Part shown: one piece after another, positions 45,858-58,368 of the stretch | How positions within the stretch are numbered: the stretch's first letter is position 1 | Layout: each line of letters opens with the position of its first letter | Assembly (NCBI RefSeq): GCF_005239225.2 | Contig: NC_133287.1 | Coordinates: 601,493 to 665,492, forward strand | DNA length: 64,000 bases | Reading direction: 5' to 3' | DNA from: Populus alba | Taxonomy: Eukaryota; Streptophyta; Magnoliopsida; Malpighiales; Salicaceae | Notes under the pieces: generated by a model | Databases searched by the model: none | Told to the model about the DNA's origin: nothing | The model's input: the letters and a program-made list of their open reading frames with translations, nothing else | Program-made: the position numbers and the translations under genes

Positions 45858-47050
45858 TTAAAAGAGCCTATTCTCATTGCTTTGAACACCACATGTTACT
45901 GGTGCTGCGGCTCTCACTTTCTTCCAATACCATAGACCAGCACCAATCCCTACGGCCCCAGCTGCCGAAACTCCAGTTACAGTCCCTGCAAATCACAATA
46001 AGAAACATCAAAATAAATAAGCCTGATCTTTCAGTTCAATATCCAAAACATTCCCAGAAAGTTTTACAACTATGTATCAAATCTTAATACTCCACCTGCA
46101 ATGACTCCTGCCTTGCTATGGCTAGTAGTACTGCTGTGATCTGCACACAGATATAAACAACTGTTGGTTTGTGACATTTTCTTTTAAGAATGTAGATGAA
46201 AAAGCTTGAATACTAACATACCATTGCAATAAGTTGTGACATTTGATCTCTGATTGCATAGACATAAGAAACTCTGTGATTGGGTGTCAAATCCACACGA
46301 TCCACCTCCTTTCTTCATGTCTTGACATTGAAGGCAATCTGTAGTCACTGGAATATCAAAATCAACTCTAATACCATACTCAGGTACTTGATCATCAGGA
46401 GCATTTACACCAGTCCTCCAATAAATACTAGCATAACTAGCACAATACTTCAACATCAGCCTCAACGATTCAGTCGCTTTCGGCAAGTAGGAGCAGCAAG
46501 AACTACCACCCAATGCAGTAGCACATCCTGGCAAGTGCCTGCAAAGATAACTAGCACTATCACATGTTGAGTCGCACCGATCAGGAAACCTCTCACAGAA
46601 GATAGGCTTTGGCTGAACAATCACCCTCTCTTCGCTACAATTGAAGAAGAGATAGTCATTTTGAGAGGAGAGTGTTAAATGTGTGCTTGTGTCAAGGCTA
46701 AATGGCCTAGTTGCACGAAAGTGATGACCATCTTGACAACTCCACATGAATGGATCAGTGACTATCATGTGAGGATCCGAGTAGCTTATGCTACGAACTT
46801 GGTATCTCCCGGAAGGCGTTCGAAGCTCAAGAAAGCCCGAATCGGAGCACACAAGTATGTGTCTGTAATATGGACTGCCACAGCCATCATCAATGCCAAA
46901 AGGGTAGCTAATCGGAATAGTTCCACATGAGGTTCTGCAATGGCCTGCAGCTTGAGCTTTTGTGAGGAAGAAATATGGAAAACTGAATATAATGAACAGG
47001 AGACAAAAAGAATGATGAAAACAAGAACACGAAGAAGGGTTATAAGCCAT
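45858..47050 (-). CDS. Membrane-anchored protein with WAK-type galacturonan-binding domain, no kinase
   Basis: Three exons on the minus strand: 47,050-46,222, 46,140-46,096 and 45,985-45,858, GT-AG with consistent phases, giving 333 residues. A signal peptide (about 1-35, ending near AQAAGHC) is followed by a GUB_WAK-type domain starting 'CRTSCGTIPISYPFGIDDGCG' and running to about residue 105. A cysteine-rich region follows ('CDSTCDSASYLCRHLPGC', 'GGSSCCSYLPKA', 'CLQCQDMKKGGGSCG'). Exons 2 and 3 add a Ser-rich linker, a small hydrophobic membrane segment (AGVIAGTVTGVSAAGAVGIGAGL) and a short basic tail (WYWKKVRAAA) with no kinase. Such proteins are expected at the plasma membrane facing pectin; galacturonan binding is family knowledge. 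It resembles the short 'WAK C-terminal-like' proteins. Ligand and signalling partner are unknown. Confidence 0.85.
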
Positions 47051-48774
47051 TAGAAATGTGATGGAAGTTTTGAGTGTTTGATGGTTAATATCAAGTTTGT
47101 ATGGTTTAAAGATAGCGATGAGATGAATAAAGGAAGGCTAAATGAGAGTCGCAAGAATATATCTCGGAAGTGTTCTTTTTCTTTTTCTTTTTACTTTTGT
47201 TTGCTTTTTATGCTTGTTACTTTGTTTTCACTTGTTCTTTGCTTTAGGGTCTTAGAAGAGAATCTAGAGACAAGAGAATGATCGATGGAAGAGCATCAAG
47301 ATGCATGGAAGTGACAGCACCAAGAGGCTAACCAACAGGGCTCATGAAACTCTGGATTCTTTCATCTTTGGTCCAGAGGCTGTGGTCTGTTGACTGTGGA
47401 CTATGTGAAAGCATGAGATTACCATATTCAAGCCCAATGTAAAGACATTCAGTGGAGGTCCATCGCTGTGGACCAACACTTCTCACATAAGGAAAGAGTT
47501 AAGCTCGTAGAGAGTGTTAAATGTGTGCTTGTGTCAAGGCTAAATCTTGGTTAAAGAAAATATTATAATTCATAATTTTTTAAAATTTATTTTATTAAAT
47601 TATAATCATAAAAGTTACCAGAATATCAAATATACTCCAAGCCAACCATTCTGACTAACCTAACTTGATGATAACCTTAATTGAAAGAACTAAGACAAAT
47701 TCAATTAAGTTAATTACTAAAAATTCTTTTTACTTCAAAAAATACTGACAAAAGAGGAAAGAAAATGAAATAATGAAAAAGAAGTGTTTGATTCTAAATC
47801 TATGCACATAATCACTTTTATTTGTTGTATTGAATATTACTTTTTTATGAAATTATAAATAAAGAAAATAAAGATTGATGCAGTCGAGTTTCTTAAGTAA
47901 AATTGTATCATTCTTGAAGTCATTCCAGCTGTAATAACTTCAAAGTACAGGTAGCAAACGACACATATATTTCAAGTTAATTTTTAATACCTTATTAATT
48001 GTCCAATATAGTTTTTTTTAATGTATTCTATTAAGTATCTCTAGAAAATGTAAAATTGAAATAATAATGAAGTTTCTTAATTACAATCAAGTCATTACAA
48101 AATTTAATCTTTTTAATACTATTTCTTCAAATTAAAAAAAAAAACATTAAAGAACAAATATATATATATATATAACAACATTAAATATAAATATTCTTAT
48201 ATGACTCAAATATAAAAATTAATCTCATAACAAAAAAAAAATTCAACCGCTTGACCTAGTGAAAATATATTGTAACTTACCATTATTGTTTTATGGTTTC
48301 CTAGTATTAAAACATCATACAACATTTATTTAGTCTGATTTTTTCTTTAATTGTAGTGACCCCACTGTTCAATCGTTTGACTTGGTGGTTGAACCAGTAT
48401 CTTCTAACCTGCTTTCTTTTAGTTAGCTATAAATTAGATTTATTAATTAAACCAAATCGTTTAAAAAACATCTACTTGGAGGGAAGTACATTAGCTGCAA
48501 CAAAATAAACACATCATATTTTTTTAAAATATATATATAATGACATGGTTTTCTAACTTAGGCAGTGTTTGGGTATGTTGGACAATGATAGACGGGACAA
48601 AAAAGGTTTTTGTAAAATTATTTGGTGCATCTTTGAATAGTACAAAAATTAATTTTTGTATTCTTCAAGGTTATTTTAGTAGAGAAATTTTTGTCTCATT
48701 AAAATAAGTAGGGAAAGATTGTCAAATTCTCTATATATCGATTAATTTGGTTGATCCAAATTAATATAAAAAAA
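47051..48774. other. Upstream region of WAK-like gene and spacer
   Basis: No gene. Sequence to about 47,500 is the upstream region of the minus-strand gene. At 47,510-47,545 there is a 36-nt exact copy of part of its exon 1 (46,668-46,703). A TA run lies near 48,155-48,175. The rest is AT-rich and not recognised. Confidence 0.55.
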
Positions 48775-49745
48775 AATAATTATTATCATAGTTTTAAAAC
48801 TTACTTAGAAATCAATAGGGGTAATATATGGGTTACAAGTCGAGTTAACTATTGACCAAGGTCAACATTAGAATAAAATAATTATTATCATAGTTTTAAA
48901 ACTCAACTTGGAAGTTGACTCGAGTCATGGGTTGAGTTGACCATTGACCCAAGTTATGGGTTAAGTTGACCATTAACCCGGATTACACATGAGGATAAAA
49001 ATGATCATTATTGTAATTTTAAAACTCAACTCAAGGGTCATCTAAGAGTCAGGACCAAATTACAAGCTAGGTTGACCATTAACCCGAATCAATATAAAAA
49101 TAAAAATAGTTATTATTATAGTTTTAAAATCCAACTCGGGAGTCAGCCCGAGTCACGATTTGGATTAATCATTGACCTAAGTTAATTTAATGATAAAAAT
49201 GATTATTATCATAGTCTTAAAAATCGACTCAGGGGTCAACCCGAGACCAAATATGGATCACAAATCAAGTTGATCATCAACTCAGGTCAATGTAAGGATA
49301 AAAATGGTTATTATTATAATTTTAAAACTTGACTCGGGATCGACCCAAGGCCAGGTCCAAGTCATAAGTCAGGTTGACCATTGACTCGGACCAATGTAAG
49401 GATAAAAATAATTATTATTATTATAGTTTTAAAATTTAACTCGGGAATTGATCAAAGTTCAGGCCCAAGTCACGAGCCAGGTTAACCATTGATCCAGGTC
49501 AACACAAGGATAAGAATTATTATTATAGTTTTAAAATTTTACTCAGAGGTCGACTCGAATCATGGGTCGGATTGGTCATTGACTCGAGTCAACAAAGATA
49601 AAAATAATTATTATCATAGTTTTAAAATTCAAATAAAAGATCGACCCAAGACAAAGTTCAAGTCATGGGTCAAGAAGATCAATTCGGGATTGATCTAAAG
49701 TAATATAATAATAAAAATAAGTATTATTATAGTTTTAAAAATTAA
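48775..49745. repeat. Minisatellite of about 100 bp period, about 10 diverged units
   Basis: Units begin 'attattatcatagttttaa' near 48,780, 48,880, 49,003, 49,098, 49,201, 49,310, 49,410, 49,516, 49,608 and 49,715. Each is followed by a segment with 'gactcgggagtcgacccgag' and 'ggttgaccattgacccgg' variants and a 'gataaaaat' end. Units differ by tens of percent, so it is an old array. Confidence 0.85.
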
Positions 49746-50095
49746 TTTAAAAGGTTCAATTTAAAAATAAAAATCAAGTCACGGATTCAGAGAATCCATT
49801 CAAATACACACAAATTAAAAATAAAATTGAAGCAACTTTTTTTTTTTTTCTTGCCTTTCCTTTCCGCTGGATTCATGCTCTGCATAGGGTCATTACCTAC
49901 CATTTTGCGTGACAACAAAGGCGGTAAGGAAATTCTATTCCAACTTGAGCTGTGATGCTAGCAGCAGTCAGCAGTCAGCAGCCTCGTTGTCTGCAGCCTC
50001 ATCAATTAATGCAGCAAATTGAAAAGGCCTTCAGTCACGCAAACCAAGCTAAAAGAGTCACCACAAGCTCATTCAAACGGTCAAAAAAACTAATA
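49746..50095. other. Spacer, no gene seen
   Basis: A short spacer with a T run at about 49,838-49,850 and a small 'cagcagtcagcagtcagcag' repeat near 49,963-49,982. No coding evidence. Confidence 0.5.
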
Positions 50096-50335
50096 AATAT
50101 GGATGCCACTGTTTTTAAAAGGCTGGTTAGGAGTGTGGTAGTGATTGCTTTTCAAATAGCTTTTCGTACTGAAAAGTATATCAATAATGTTTTTTTATTT
50201 TTTAAAAATCATTTTTAATATCAGCACATCAAAACGATCCAAAAAATAAAAACCACACTCAATTTTAGCAACAAAAAAAAAATTTGAAATTTTCCAAAAA
50301 ACAGGTTCAACCTCAATACCAAACAGACACTAAGT
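50096..50335 (-). mobile_element. MITE-like dispersed repeat, copy 1
   Basis: Non-coding repeat, about 230 bp, on the minus strand. It begins 'gtgtctgtttggtattgagg' and includes the core 'cgttttgatgtgctgatat', then 'acgaaaagctatttgaaaag' near the other end. Related copies lie at 54,840, 56,457 and 61,012. A target duplication was not established. Confidence 0.65.
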
Positions 50336-52380
50336 AATCACTTCAAAAGAGCGGAGTGGGCTTCAAGATGCATGTATGTGGCTGATAATTATGTGGGTCA
50401 CGGGTGGGTTGACATGGGGTCATGGTTCAATATATATGTTACTGTTCACATGGTCTCGAGCTGCTCGGCCTGGCCACGACTGCTACTTTCTTATTGTGTG
50501 TTTGGTACACATTGAAAAAACTGCCTGCATACTTTGGGTTAAAAATCAAATCAAAAGGAGGTCCTGAGTTTCAGACCAAATCCCATGAAATAATATGAAA
50601 GGTACCATGAATCTGCTAGCTAGCTAGGTAGCTTTATAGGGAAATTTCCTGCTTCAAAGTCCACCGAAACTGCCTGGTTGTCTATGAAATTATAGTCTCA
50701 TATGGACAAATATTCTTCCATTTTGACAGCCCAATACGTACCCTTTAATGCCATACATCTTATCGGTGTTTATTTATATAATTCAGTAGAGTTTGTACTG
50801 ATAGTTATATCTAATATCATTTTTTATATTTTATAAATTATAAATCAAATTCCCTTAATTTTTTTGGATTAGAACGGGGTGGATATATCTGGTTTAGCTA
50901 AAAAAATTTAATTATAAATATTATAAATACCTACAAGTTAAACGTATATATATCGCTAAAGTTTCATAGCTTGGTTTAATTAGAACAACGAACTCAATAA
51001 ATTAGCCTATGAAAAGATGAATTTAGTTGTAATAAATAATGAGTTATGTAGGAAATATGGCTTCAGTCAGGTTGATTATATGTTAAAAATCTTTACCCTT
51101 CACTCAACTCTTGATATTCATATTTTAAATTTATTTATTTATTATATTTCACGTTACATATTGATTTTTAAAAAAAAAAACCACAGCTGGTACGTCTAAG
51201 TTACAACTTCTTGGTTGATTTTAAAAGGCCAATAATTAAGAGAGGCCACATCATAGCCGACCTTAATTTCTTTTCCTTTTAGCTCATGTTGAATGAAAAG
51301 GATTTTCAACCCATCAAAGAACAACTTAGCATCGTGTAGTACTTTCTCTAAAGAAGGAGCGTTGTTGGGACCTTGGAGCCTCAGAATTCCATACTCAATC
51401 AAATCACGACATCATTGGATACTTGTCTTTAAATTACCTTTAATTTTAATTATATATTTACCATATTTAAACTTCTTATTTTCCACGTAGATCTTTATGT
51501 ATTCATAAAATATATGCCTCTTTCATTAAAAAAATTAATAATTAATAATTGGCAAGTATTTTCTCAATTCTCCCCTTTATACCATATACTTGGTACAAAT
51601 TTCATGTACTAAATCAAAAACAAGTGTAAATTTATTTTTGTTTTTTTTATCAAGATTGAGAATTTACCTATATTTCAGTAAAATCATCTTCACATCAGGA
51701 AATTTCAAGTTATCAACTAAACATGTTATATTTCTATAAACAATCAATTCACATTCCATTTATTATTCAATTTTTTTAGACTCGTTACATAACAATTTCT
51801 CCCATCACATCAATTATATTTTGTATCATATATTTAACTACTACATAAATTAAACTAAGATTCATCCACAAAATAATTGGAATATGAGAACATATAATTT
51901 AAACTAAGTAACATTTAACTACTATGTTCAAAATTAATACAAACATTATCAAGGAAAAATTATACAATAGGTAATCATGGATTTAACTAATATTTTAATC
52001 CAACATCTCATAAAAATTCCTAGCATAATAATAATTACATTAAAATAATTAAAATATATGTTATCATCCCCAAAATTACACAAAGTATGTATCATTGGTT
52101 ATGTTATAAAATACAAATACCAGGGCTATATAATCTACTAATCCTAACGAAACTGCAAGGACCCTAAAGTCATTTTAAACCATAATTAATTAATATAACA
52201 TAGTTTTTTATTTCAATACAATTTATTGAATTTACTGAGTAACTAAAGCATACACTTCCATTAACAATTAAGTTAATAAATAAATTAATTCATCTTCTTA
52301 TTAATTACATCAATCCCTTAAACATTTAAAAAATTTACTCCTTAACTCGAACCCGGATAATAAACCCTCTTTCAAGGTAT
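50336..52380. other. Spacer, no gene supported
   Basis: AT-rich. A 68-codon minus-strand frame at 51,402-51,196 is unusually free of AT bias but matches no family I recognise; it may be a transposon fragment. Nothing else is seen. Confidence 0.45.
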
Positions 52381-52384
52381 ATAG

Positions 52385-52620
52385 TGTCACAACCTAGAAT
52401 AAGGTACTAATCCTTAAACCAAAAAACTAATTATTCAGCTCAAAACAGGAAATTGATTATCTAGCTAGAACAAAACACTAATCCTTAAACCAATAAACTA
52501 ATTATCCAGTTAATAACAAGGCACTAGTTCTTAAACCAATAACTAGTCATCTAACCTAGAATAAGGCATTAGTTCTTAAATCAAGAACTAATTATCCAAC
52601 CCATAAAAGGACAACAATCT
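52385..52620. repeat. Tandem repeat of about 55 bp, about 4 units
   Basis: Repeated pattern 'aacctagaataaggcac...tagttcttaaaccaa...aactaattatccag', about four degenerate units at 52,390-52,615. Confidence 0.7.
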
Positions 52621-54839
52621 TATATCAGATATTAATATAATATAATAGTAAGGAATCTACTTTGATATTTGTAATAATTTTAAATAAAGCCAAATTAATA
52701 AGATGTCATACACCTATATAACATCTGAGCTCTACGTGTGAGAACTTGTCTTGGTACACCATTTATAATCTCTTCTGCAGTTTTAACAATTCAATGTTAA
52801 ATGTTTTATATCTTTGTATTAGCTTCATTTTACACAGCAAGTCAATCCATAAACAATTATTATTACAATAACATTCATTTATCTTTGGTCTATAACACTG
52901 GAAAAAAAAAAAGGATATGTTTTCTACTTAAAATTCTCAAAACACAGTTACCAATATTTAATCATCCTATGTTACCAATATTTAATCATCCCATGATTAA
53001 TTCATTGTAAGTTTTACCTTTTTTAAACATCAATTTATTCTAACAATCCACCCCTCTTAATTTCTTTAGCCTACCTTAGTATGTTTTCCTTCCAATTAAC
53101 CACTATTTTTTCATCTAATCAACAATCAACTTTTAACCACATCACTATAAGTATTACATAAATAAAATTCACTCTACTTTCATTAATTTCTCAAAAAAAT
53201 TAAATTCCTAAAACATTGAAATTCACATTTATTAAGTAAAATTGAAGAAATTAAAAGTTTGTTGGTCAATTGAGGGTTAAATTGCACAAATTCAGAACCA
53301 AGAATCAAAATGAAAAAGGCGGTCAACTTTAGAGCTAACATTTGAGCTTGGCAAGGATGGTATTGAATTGATTCTTAAAATCAAAATCTTAATTAAAGAC
53401 CCAATTGAATAAATTAAAAATTGAGGATCGATTTAGAGACAAAGATTTCTAAGGCTATTTTGTTTTTAAATGCAAAAATGATGTTGTTTCATTTAAATAT
53501 CAATATAAAAATAGAATAAAAAACTATATTTTTATTTAATATCGGAAATACATCTTATATATAAGTTTATAATTCCAGATACTAAAAAAAGACAAAATAT
53601 TTTTTTTTTTATCTGAGATTATGCATTTATATGCAAGACATTTTTTATATTAAATAAAAAGATATTTTTTATATATTGATATTAGAACGGTTAGGTTTTT
53701 AATATGATAAAATAAATATCTCCTTATTGGGAAGGAGTTTTCTTTGACTATAGACATACCAACAATTAGAAAACATGATAATACCTTCATGAAAAAATTA
53801 TGAAGCCTAATTAAAAAAAATAATCAATTTAAAAAGGACCTAAAAAATAAATAGAGTCAATTCGGGTCAACTTACTTCAATCACAAACCAAGTCATGATA
53901 TTTGGATAACTTCATAGAGAGAAAATAAAAAAATAATTATGAAACCCAATTTCTAACTAACTTAATGTTATAGGATGAAATAAAATAAAATCAATTACAA
54001 AAGGTAGAAAAAAAATAACTCGGGTCAAATCATTTTAACCTATTAAACTTGTGACTTGGATAATAAGTTATGATAAATTCATAGAAAGCATTAAAAAAAG
54101 AGAAAATCTCATTTTCAATAGATATAATGTTGAAAGTTGAAAAAAAAAAAAAGAATTTAAATCCATGAGACTGATAAATAACCCAATAGAAAAAAAAAAT
54201 TTATAAAGTATAATTTTCAAAATAACCTAATATTGAAGTATAAAATTGAAAAAAAAAAAAAAAAATGCAATTCCAATGAATACTATTGTATGGGTGTGAC
54301 TAAATAATTTAACCACACCCTTTAGTGTTATGCTAATAATAATAATAAAAAATCTCACTTCCAATAGATCTAATGTTAAAGATTAAAAAAAAAAAAAAAC
54401 CCTAAATCTATGAGATTGGTATATAACCAACAAAAAAAAAATTATGAAATATAATTTTTAAAATAACTTAATATTGAATAATAAAATTAAAATAATAATA
54501 ATAAAATAAAAGATTGAGTTGGTTAATGATGAAATTTAAAAAACAAATTTCTATGAATAGTGTTTTAGTGTGTGTGACTATAGAGATTAGCCACACTTTT
54601 AAATGTTTTTTTTTTTAATATACATCCTTATGGGCTATTACTCATAGATATTAATATTAAATTTGGTTGGTAGGTTTAACCCGGTGATCTGTCAACCCGA
54701 GACCTAACATGGACTAGGTTTAAAAAAAAATTAGGTGAAAGTTAACTTGGTCAACCCGAGACCTAACTTGAAGTAAGTTTCAAACTAAATAAATCAGGTA
54801 GAAATTGACCCAATCGACCTGAAAAGTTAATTCGTAAAG
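52621..54839. other. Spacer, degenerate repeats, no gene
   Basis: AT-rich with A runs. The direct repeat 'gttaccaatatttaatcatcc' type lies at about 52,946-52,990. Segments near 54,080-54,300 and 54,350-54,600 ('ctaatgttaaagattaaaaa', 'gccacac') look like two diverged copies of an old repeat. No coding evidence. Confidence 0.5.
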
Positions 54840-55055
54840 ACTGTTTGTTTTGCGTTTCAAAAGCGTTTTTGAGAAAATTTGAATTTTATTTTATTAACTT
54901 CAAATTAATATGTTTTTAGTGTTTTCAAATCATTTTGATGTGCTGATATCAAAAATAATTTTTTAAAAAATAAAAAAAAATATTAATATATATTTTGGCA
55001 CGAAAAGTTATTTGAAAAGCAACTATAATTACATTGTCAAACAAACTCTTAAACT
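54840..55055 (+). mobile_element. MITE-like dispersed repeat, copy 2
   Basis: About 215 bp on the plus strand, with the 'attttgatgtgctgatatc' core near 54,932 and 'acgaaaagttatttgaaaag' near 55,000. The ends 'tgtttgtttt' and 'gtcaaacaaact' form an imperfect inverted repeat. Confidence 0.65.
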
Positions 55056-56454
55056 GGTCAACTTTTAAAAAATTAAAAAAGAAACATCATTTTAACTGTG
55101 TGTGTTTTGAAATGACATTATGAATGAAATTAGGATGGGTATAATAACTTTGGTATTACAGAGTGGGGGATCAACATGTCTAGGAGCTTCCTACAACAAA
55201 TTGTTGGGCACCCATGTAAATGACACCCATCATTTACAAAAGATTGATTGTTGTAGCTAATAATAATACTATGTTCGATGAGCCAACCAATTCAGAATTT
55301 TTGGGCTACATATATAACTGGATTTATTTCACAATAATATATAGGATCCGAATTATTTATTTTTCCTCACAGCAAACTATGTGATGAACAGCTGCTTCTA
55401 ATTTGGCAAAACAAACCGTTAATTTTTTTTTCTTTGAAAAACCAAAAAACTAATCATAAGGAACACATCCTTTTCCACAATTCCGCATCAAATATGAAGA
55501 AAAAATGTCCACTTCCAATGATCTAGTCAAATTGTTTCGAACAAATATTTGTCGTTTCTTCTCATTAATTATACTATACGATGATGTTCCTTCACGTATT
55601 AATATTATTATGATATCTTTCGATGGTATTACAAACCCTTAAAACTCCTTCAAATTGATTAATTTTAATCATGTTTTGGTAGCTAGTTCATATATAGCAT
55701 CATTAATTTATTCCTCAAGAGAGAATCACACCGATGTGGTGACAAATTTTCTCGCTTAGATCGTGCCCACTAGCCAGCTAGCTAGCAAGTAATTGATCAT
55801 TTAAAAAAACCCATGCCACCATGCCTTAATACGAATCCAATCTAAAGACAATGCAAGCATGCATGAAACATCAAAATAGTTAGGTATCAAAAACCTCGGG
55901 TCTTGTCATTTCCTCCCCTTAATGTATATAAAAATGTGTGGGAAAGACAACAAGAACAGGACCAAAATGAGGACAAGTTTGGTGTTTATTTGACATGAGT
56001 GATGGGCTCCTTTCCGTCTTTCAATTATATAAAAGAGAGCACCAGCAAATTGGTAGGGTGAATTGTCAAAATACTCGTGTCATCCTTTTTGTCGGTCTTA
56101 AAGGGGTTTGAAAATAAGAGGAATGTACGTATTTGAACCATGTAAACAAACAAAAGAAAGTTAAAAGCAGAACAAATCGAAGATCTTGAAAAGGTAAAAA
56201 ACGACGTCGATCCCAATAAAGAGAAGTGTTGAGGTTATTACTCAGCAAAACTACCATGCTTTTTTGTTTGGTAAGAAGAAAAATTAGCATTCCTCTCTGT
56301 AAGAAAAAAAAAAATAATTGCCTTAATAAGCTAGACTTGAAGATTTCAAAACCAATATTCTAGCTTCACATTTCTCGGTGATGTCTCCATGTGTTGCCAT
56401 TAGTCAAAAACTTTTTATTCATACCCACACACGCATTCAAAGACATGTGATTAT
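55056..56454. other. Spacer, no gene seen
   Basis: AT-rich; no coding evidence. Short minus-strand frames around 56,025-56,290 have no domain similarity. Confidence 0.5.
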
Positions 56455-56655
56455 GGTGTTGTTTGGAATTTTGTTTCAAATGGAATTTCTTGAAAATTTG
56501 AATTTTTTTTAAATTTATGTTTTTATATTTTCGAATCGTTTTGATATGCTGATGTTAGAAATAATTTTTTTAAAAATAAAAAATTAATGTATTTTAAAGT
56601 AAATTACACTCTAAAAAACAATTGATATTAATCATTTTCTCAAACATCTTTTGTA
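56455..56655 (+). mobile_element. MITE-like dispersed repeat, copy 3
   Basis: Diverged copy beginning 'gtgttgtttggaattttg', with the core 'cgttttgatatgctgatg' near 56,537. The right end is unclear. Confidence 0.5.
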
Positions 56656-58165
56656 TATATATCTCAAAAAAAACCAAAGCATATGAAGTTTGATTAATTG
56701 GCATTTTGATAGATAAGGATTATATTATTAAAATTAATTTTGTTCCTTATAATAAATTAATATAAGTTACATTGACAAATTAATTCACATTTTCTTTTTC
56801 TTTTTATATAGTTGGAGGTGTATTCCTACGTACACAGACAATTCATTAGGCCAACACGAATAGCAACAACTCACTAGTTAAAAATAATATATATAATTAT
56901 TTTTTTAGATCTGAATTAACAAATTAAAATTTTAAATTGAATGATTATTTCATTCTAATCGAGCATTTCTCTTACAGGATATTTGTATTTCTAAATATTC
57001 ATATATTAATATTAAACCCATAAGTATTAGGATTCAATCAAAAAAAGAAGAAGCAAGTCTTCAAATTCCCAATGTTTGAGATGTATTTTTTGAGAAATAA
57101 AAACAATAAATAAATAAATAAAAACACAATAGACATGGTATAATTTTAAAACTATTCGGAGTAATTGGGTGAGAGGTTAATCTAAAACAAAGTTGTTTAA
57201 AAAAAATAATTAAACGATATTATTTTTTTAAAAAAATTAAAAAATAATAAATGAGTTTTGACGGAGTGAGTTTATAAGAATTAATTTATTTTTTTTTTAA
57301 TTAAAACAATTAATATTTTTTACTTTTTAACCTAAATAAATTCAAATATCGAATCAATCATGTCTAGAATGGATCCATAGAATAATAATGGCAAGTCAAA
57401 TGAGGAGCAAGGAATGGTGAGAAAAGTATCTTACATAGGGATTGCTTTGCTACGTACGTAGCTAGTGGCGATACCCAGACCTGTTGTCTGAACGAGTGAA
57501 TGCCGTTTCTCTTATGGCTCTTAACTGGTCTGTGTTTTATTTTCAATAATCCAAGCTGTCAAAACCTAACCATCACCAAATTTCTACGTCATGTAAGGAA
57601 ACCACGTGAGGCAGGATCAACATGGTCAACGTAAATCCCAGTCAACTATTGTCATTTTCTTCTCTGTTGATTTTGTTTCCTTGAGAGATTGAAATTCTCT
57701 GTAATTGTTTTAATTAGAAGGAGGTGTTGGCATTATTCATATTAATTAATTCGTTTCCTTACTTGCTTCGTTGCTTCATCTAATTATCTATCTTTTGTTT
57801 ATTCTCATGACCTACGTAGCTTCCTAGCTAGCTAGCTATATATATATATATATAATTTAATTTATCCAGTAATTATTGGGGCATTTTTCAAACATTGCGG
57901 TAATTAAGTCATCCCAGCCATGGCTATCTATTAAGCCCGCCTGACCAGAGATGAAGTTTGGATTATAAGTTAGGGAGGTTCACCCAAATAATTAAAAAAA
58001 GAAAACTCAAAACAATTCTTATTTTAAAAAATTATTGGATTTTAATCATGTCAACTAAATTAACTCCAAATAATATTTTTTAAAAACCTAACTTGAGCTA
58101 GAAGATGAGTGGACCGAATCGCCATTAAAGCTGTAAAGCCAGAACATGTTTAATAATAATTATTC
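56656..58165. other. Spacer, no gene seen
   Basis: AT-rich. It contains 'agctagctagctatatatat' near 57,825-57,854, a small TA microsatellite. No coding evidence. Confidence 0.5.
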
Positions 58166-58180
58166 CAACAATGCTAATAT

Positions 58181-58368
58181 ATATATATTTTTTTGGTAAC
58201 CTGGAATATCCGGGTCAGATTGCGCGCACCACAACTAATCCCTAAGCTCATTGAATATCCTGCAAGCCTAGTGAGCATGTAAGGCACTACAGGGTTGACA
58301 GGGGTACATAAGTGGAGCTTTAATTCTGGTGTAGAGGAAGGGAACAAGTCCCTTCAACCACTAGGTCA
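58181..58368 (-). mobile_element. SINE (tRNA-type), with 15-bp target duplication
   Basis: On the minus strand it begins 'tgacctagtggttgaagg', a Pol III A-box-like start. It continues to a 3' end 'gacccggatattccaggtta' followed by an A run and TA-rich tail, the ending typical of plant SINEs. It is flanked by 'caacaatgctaatat' (58,166-58,180) and 'caacaatgttaatat' (58,369-58,383), one mismatch in 15. About 188 bp with its tail. Confidence 0.85.

Noticed and set aside
51196..51402. A 68-codon minus-strand frame with a protein-like composition
   Set aside because: I could not place it in any family and saw no gene structure around it; noted only within the spacer entry.
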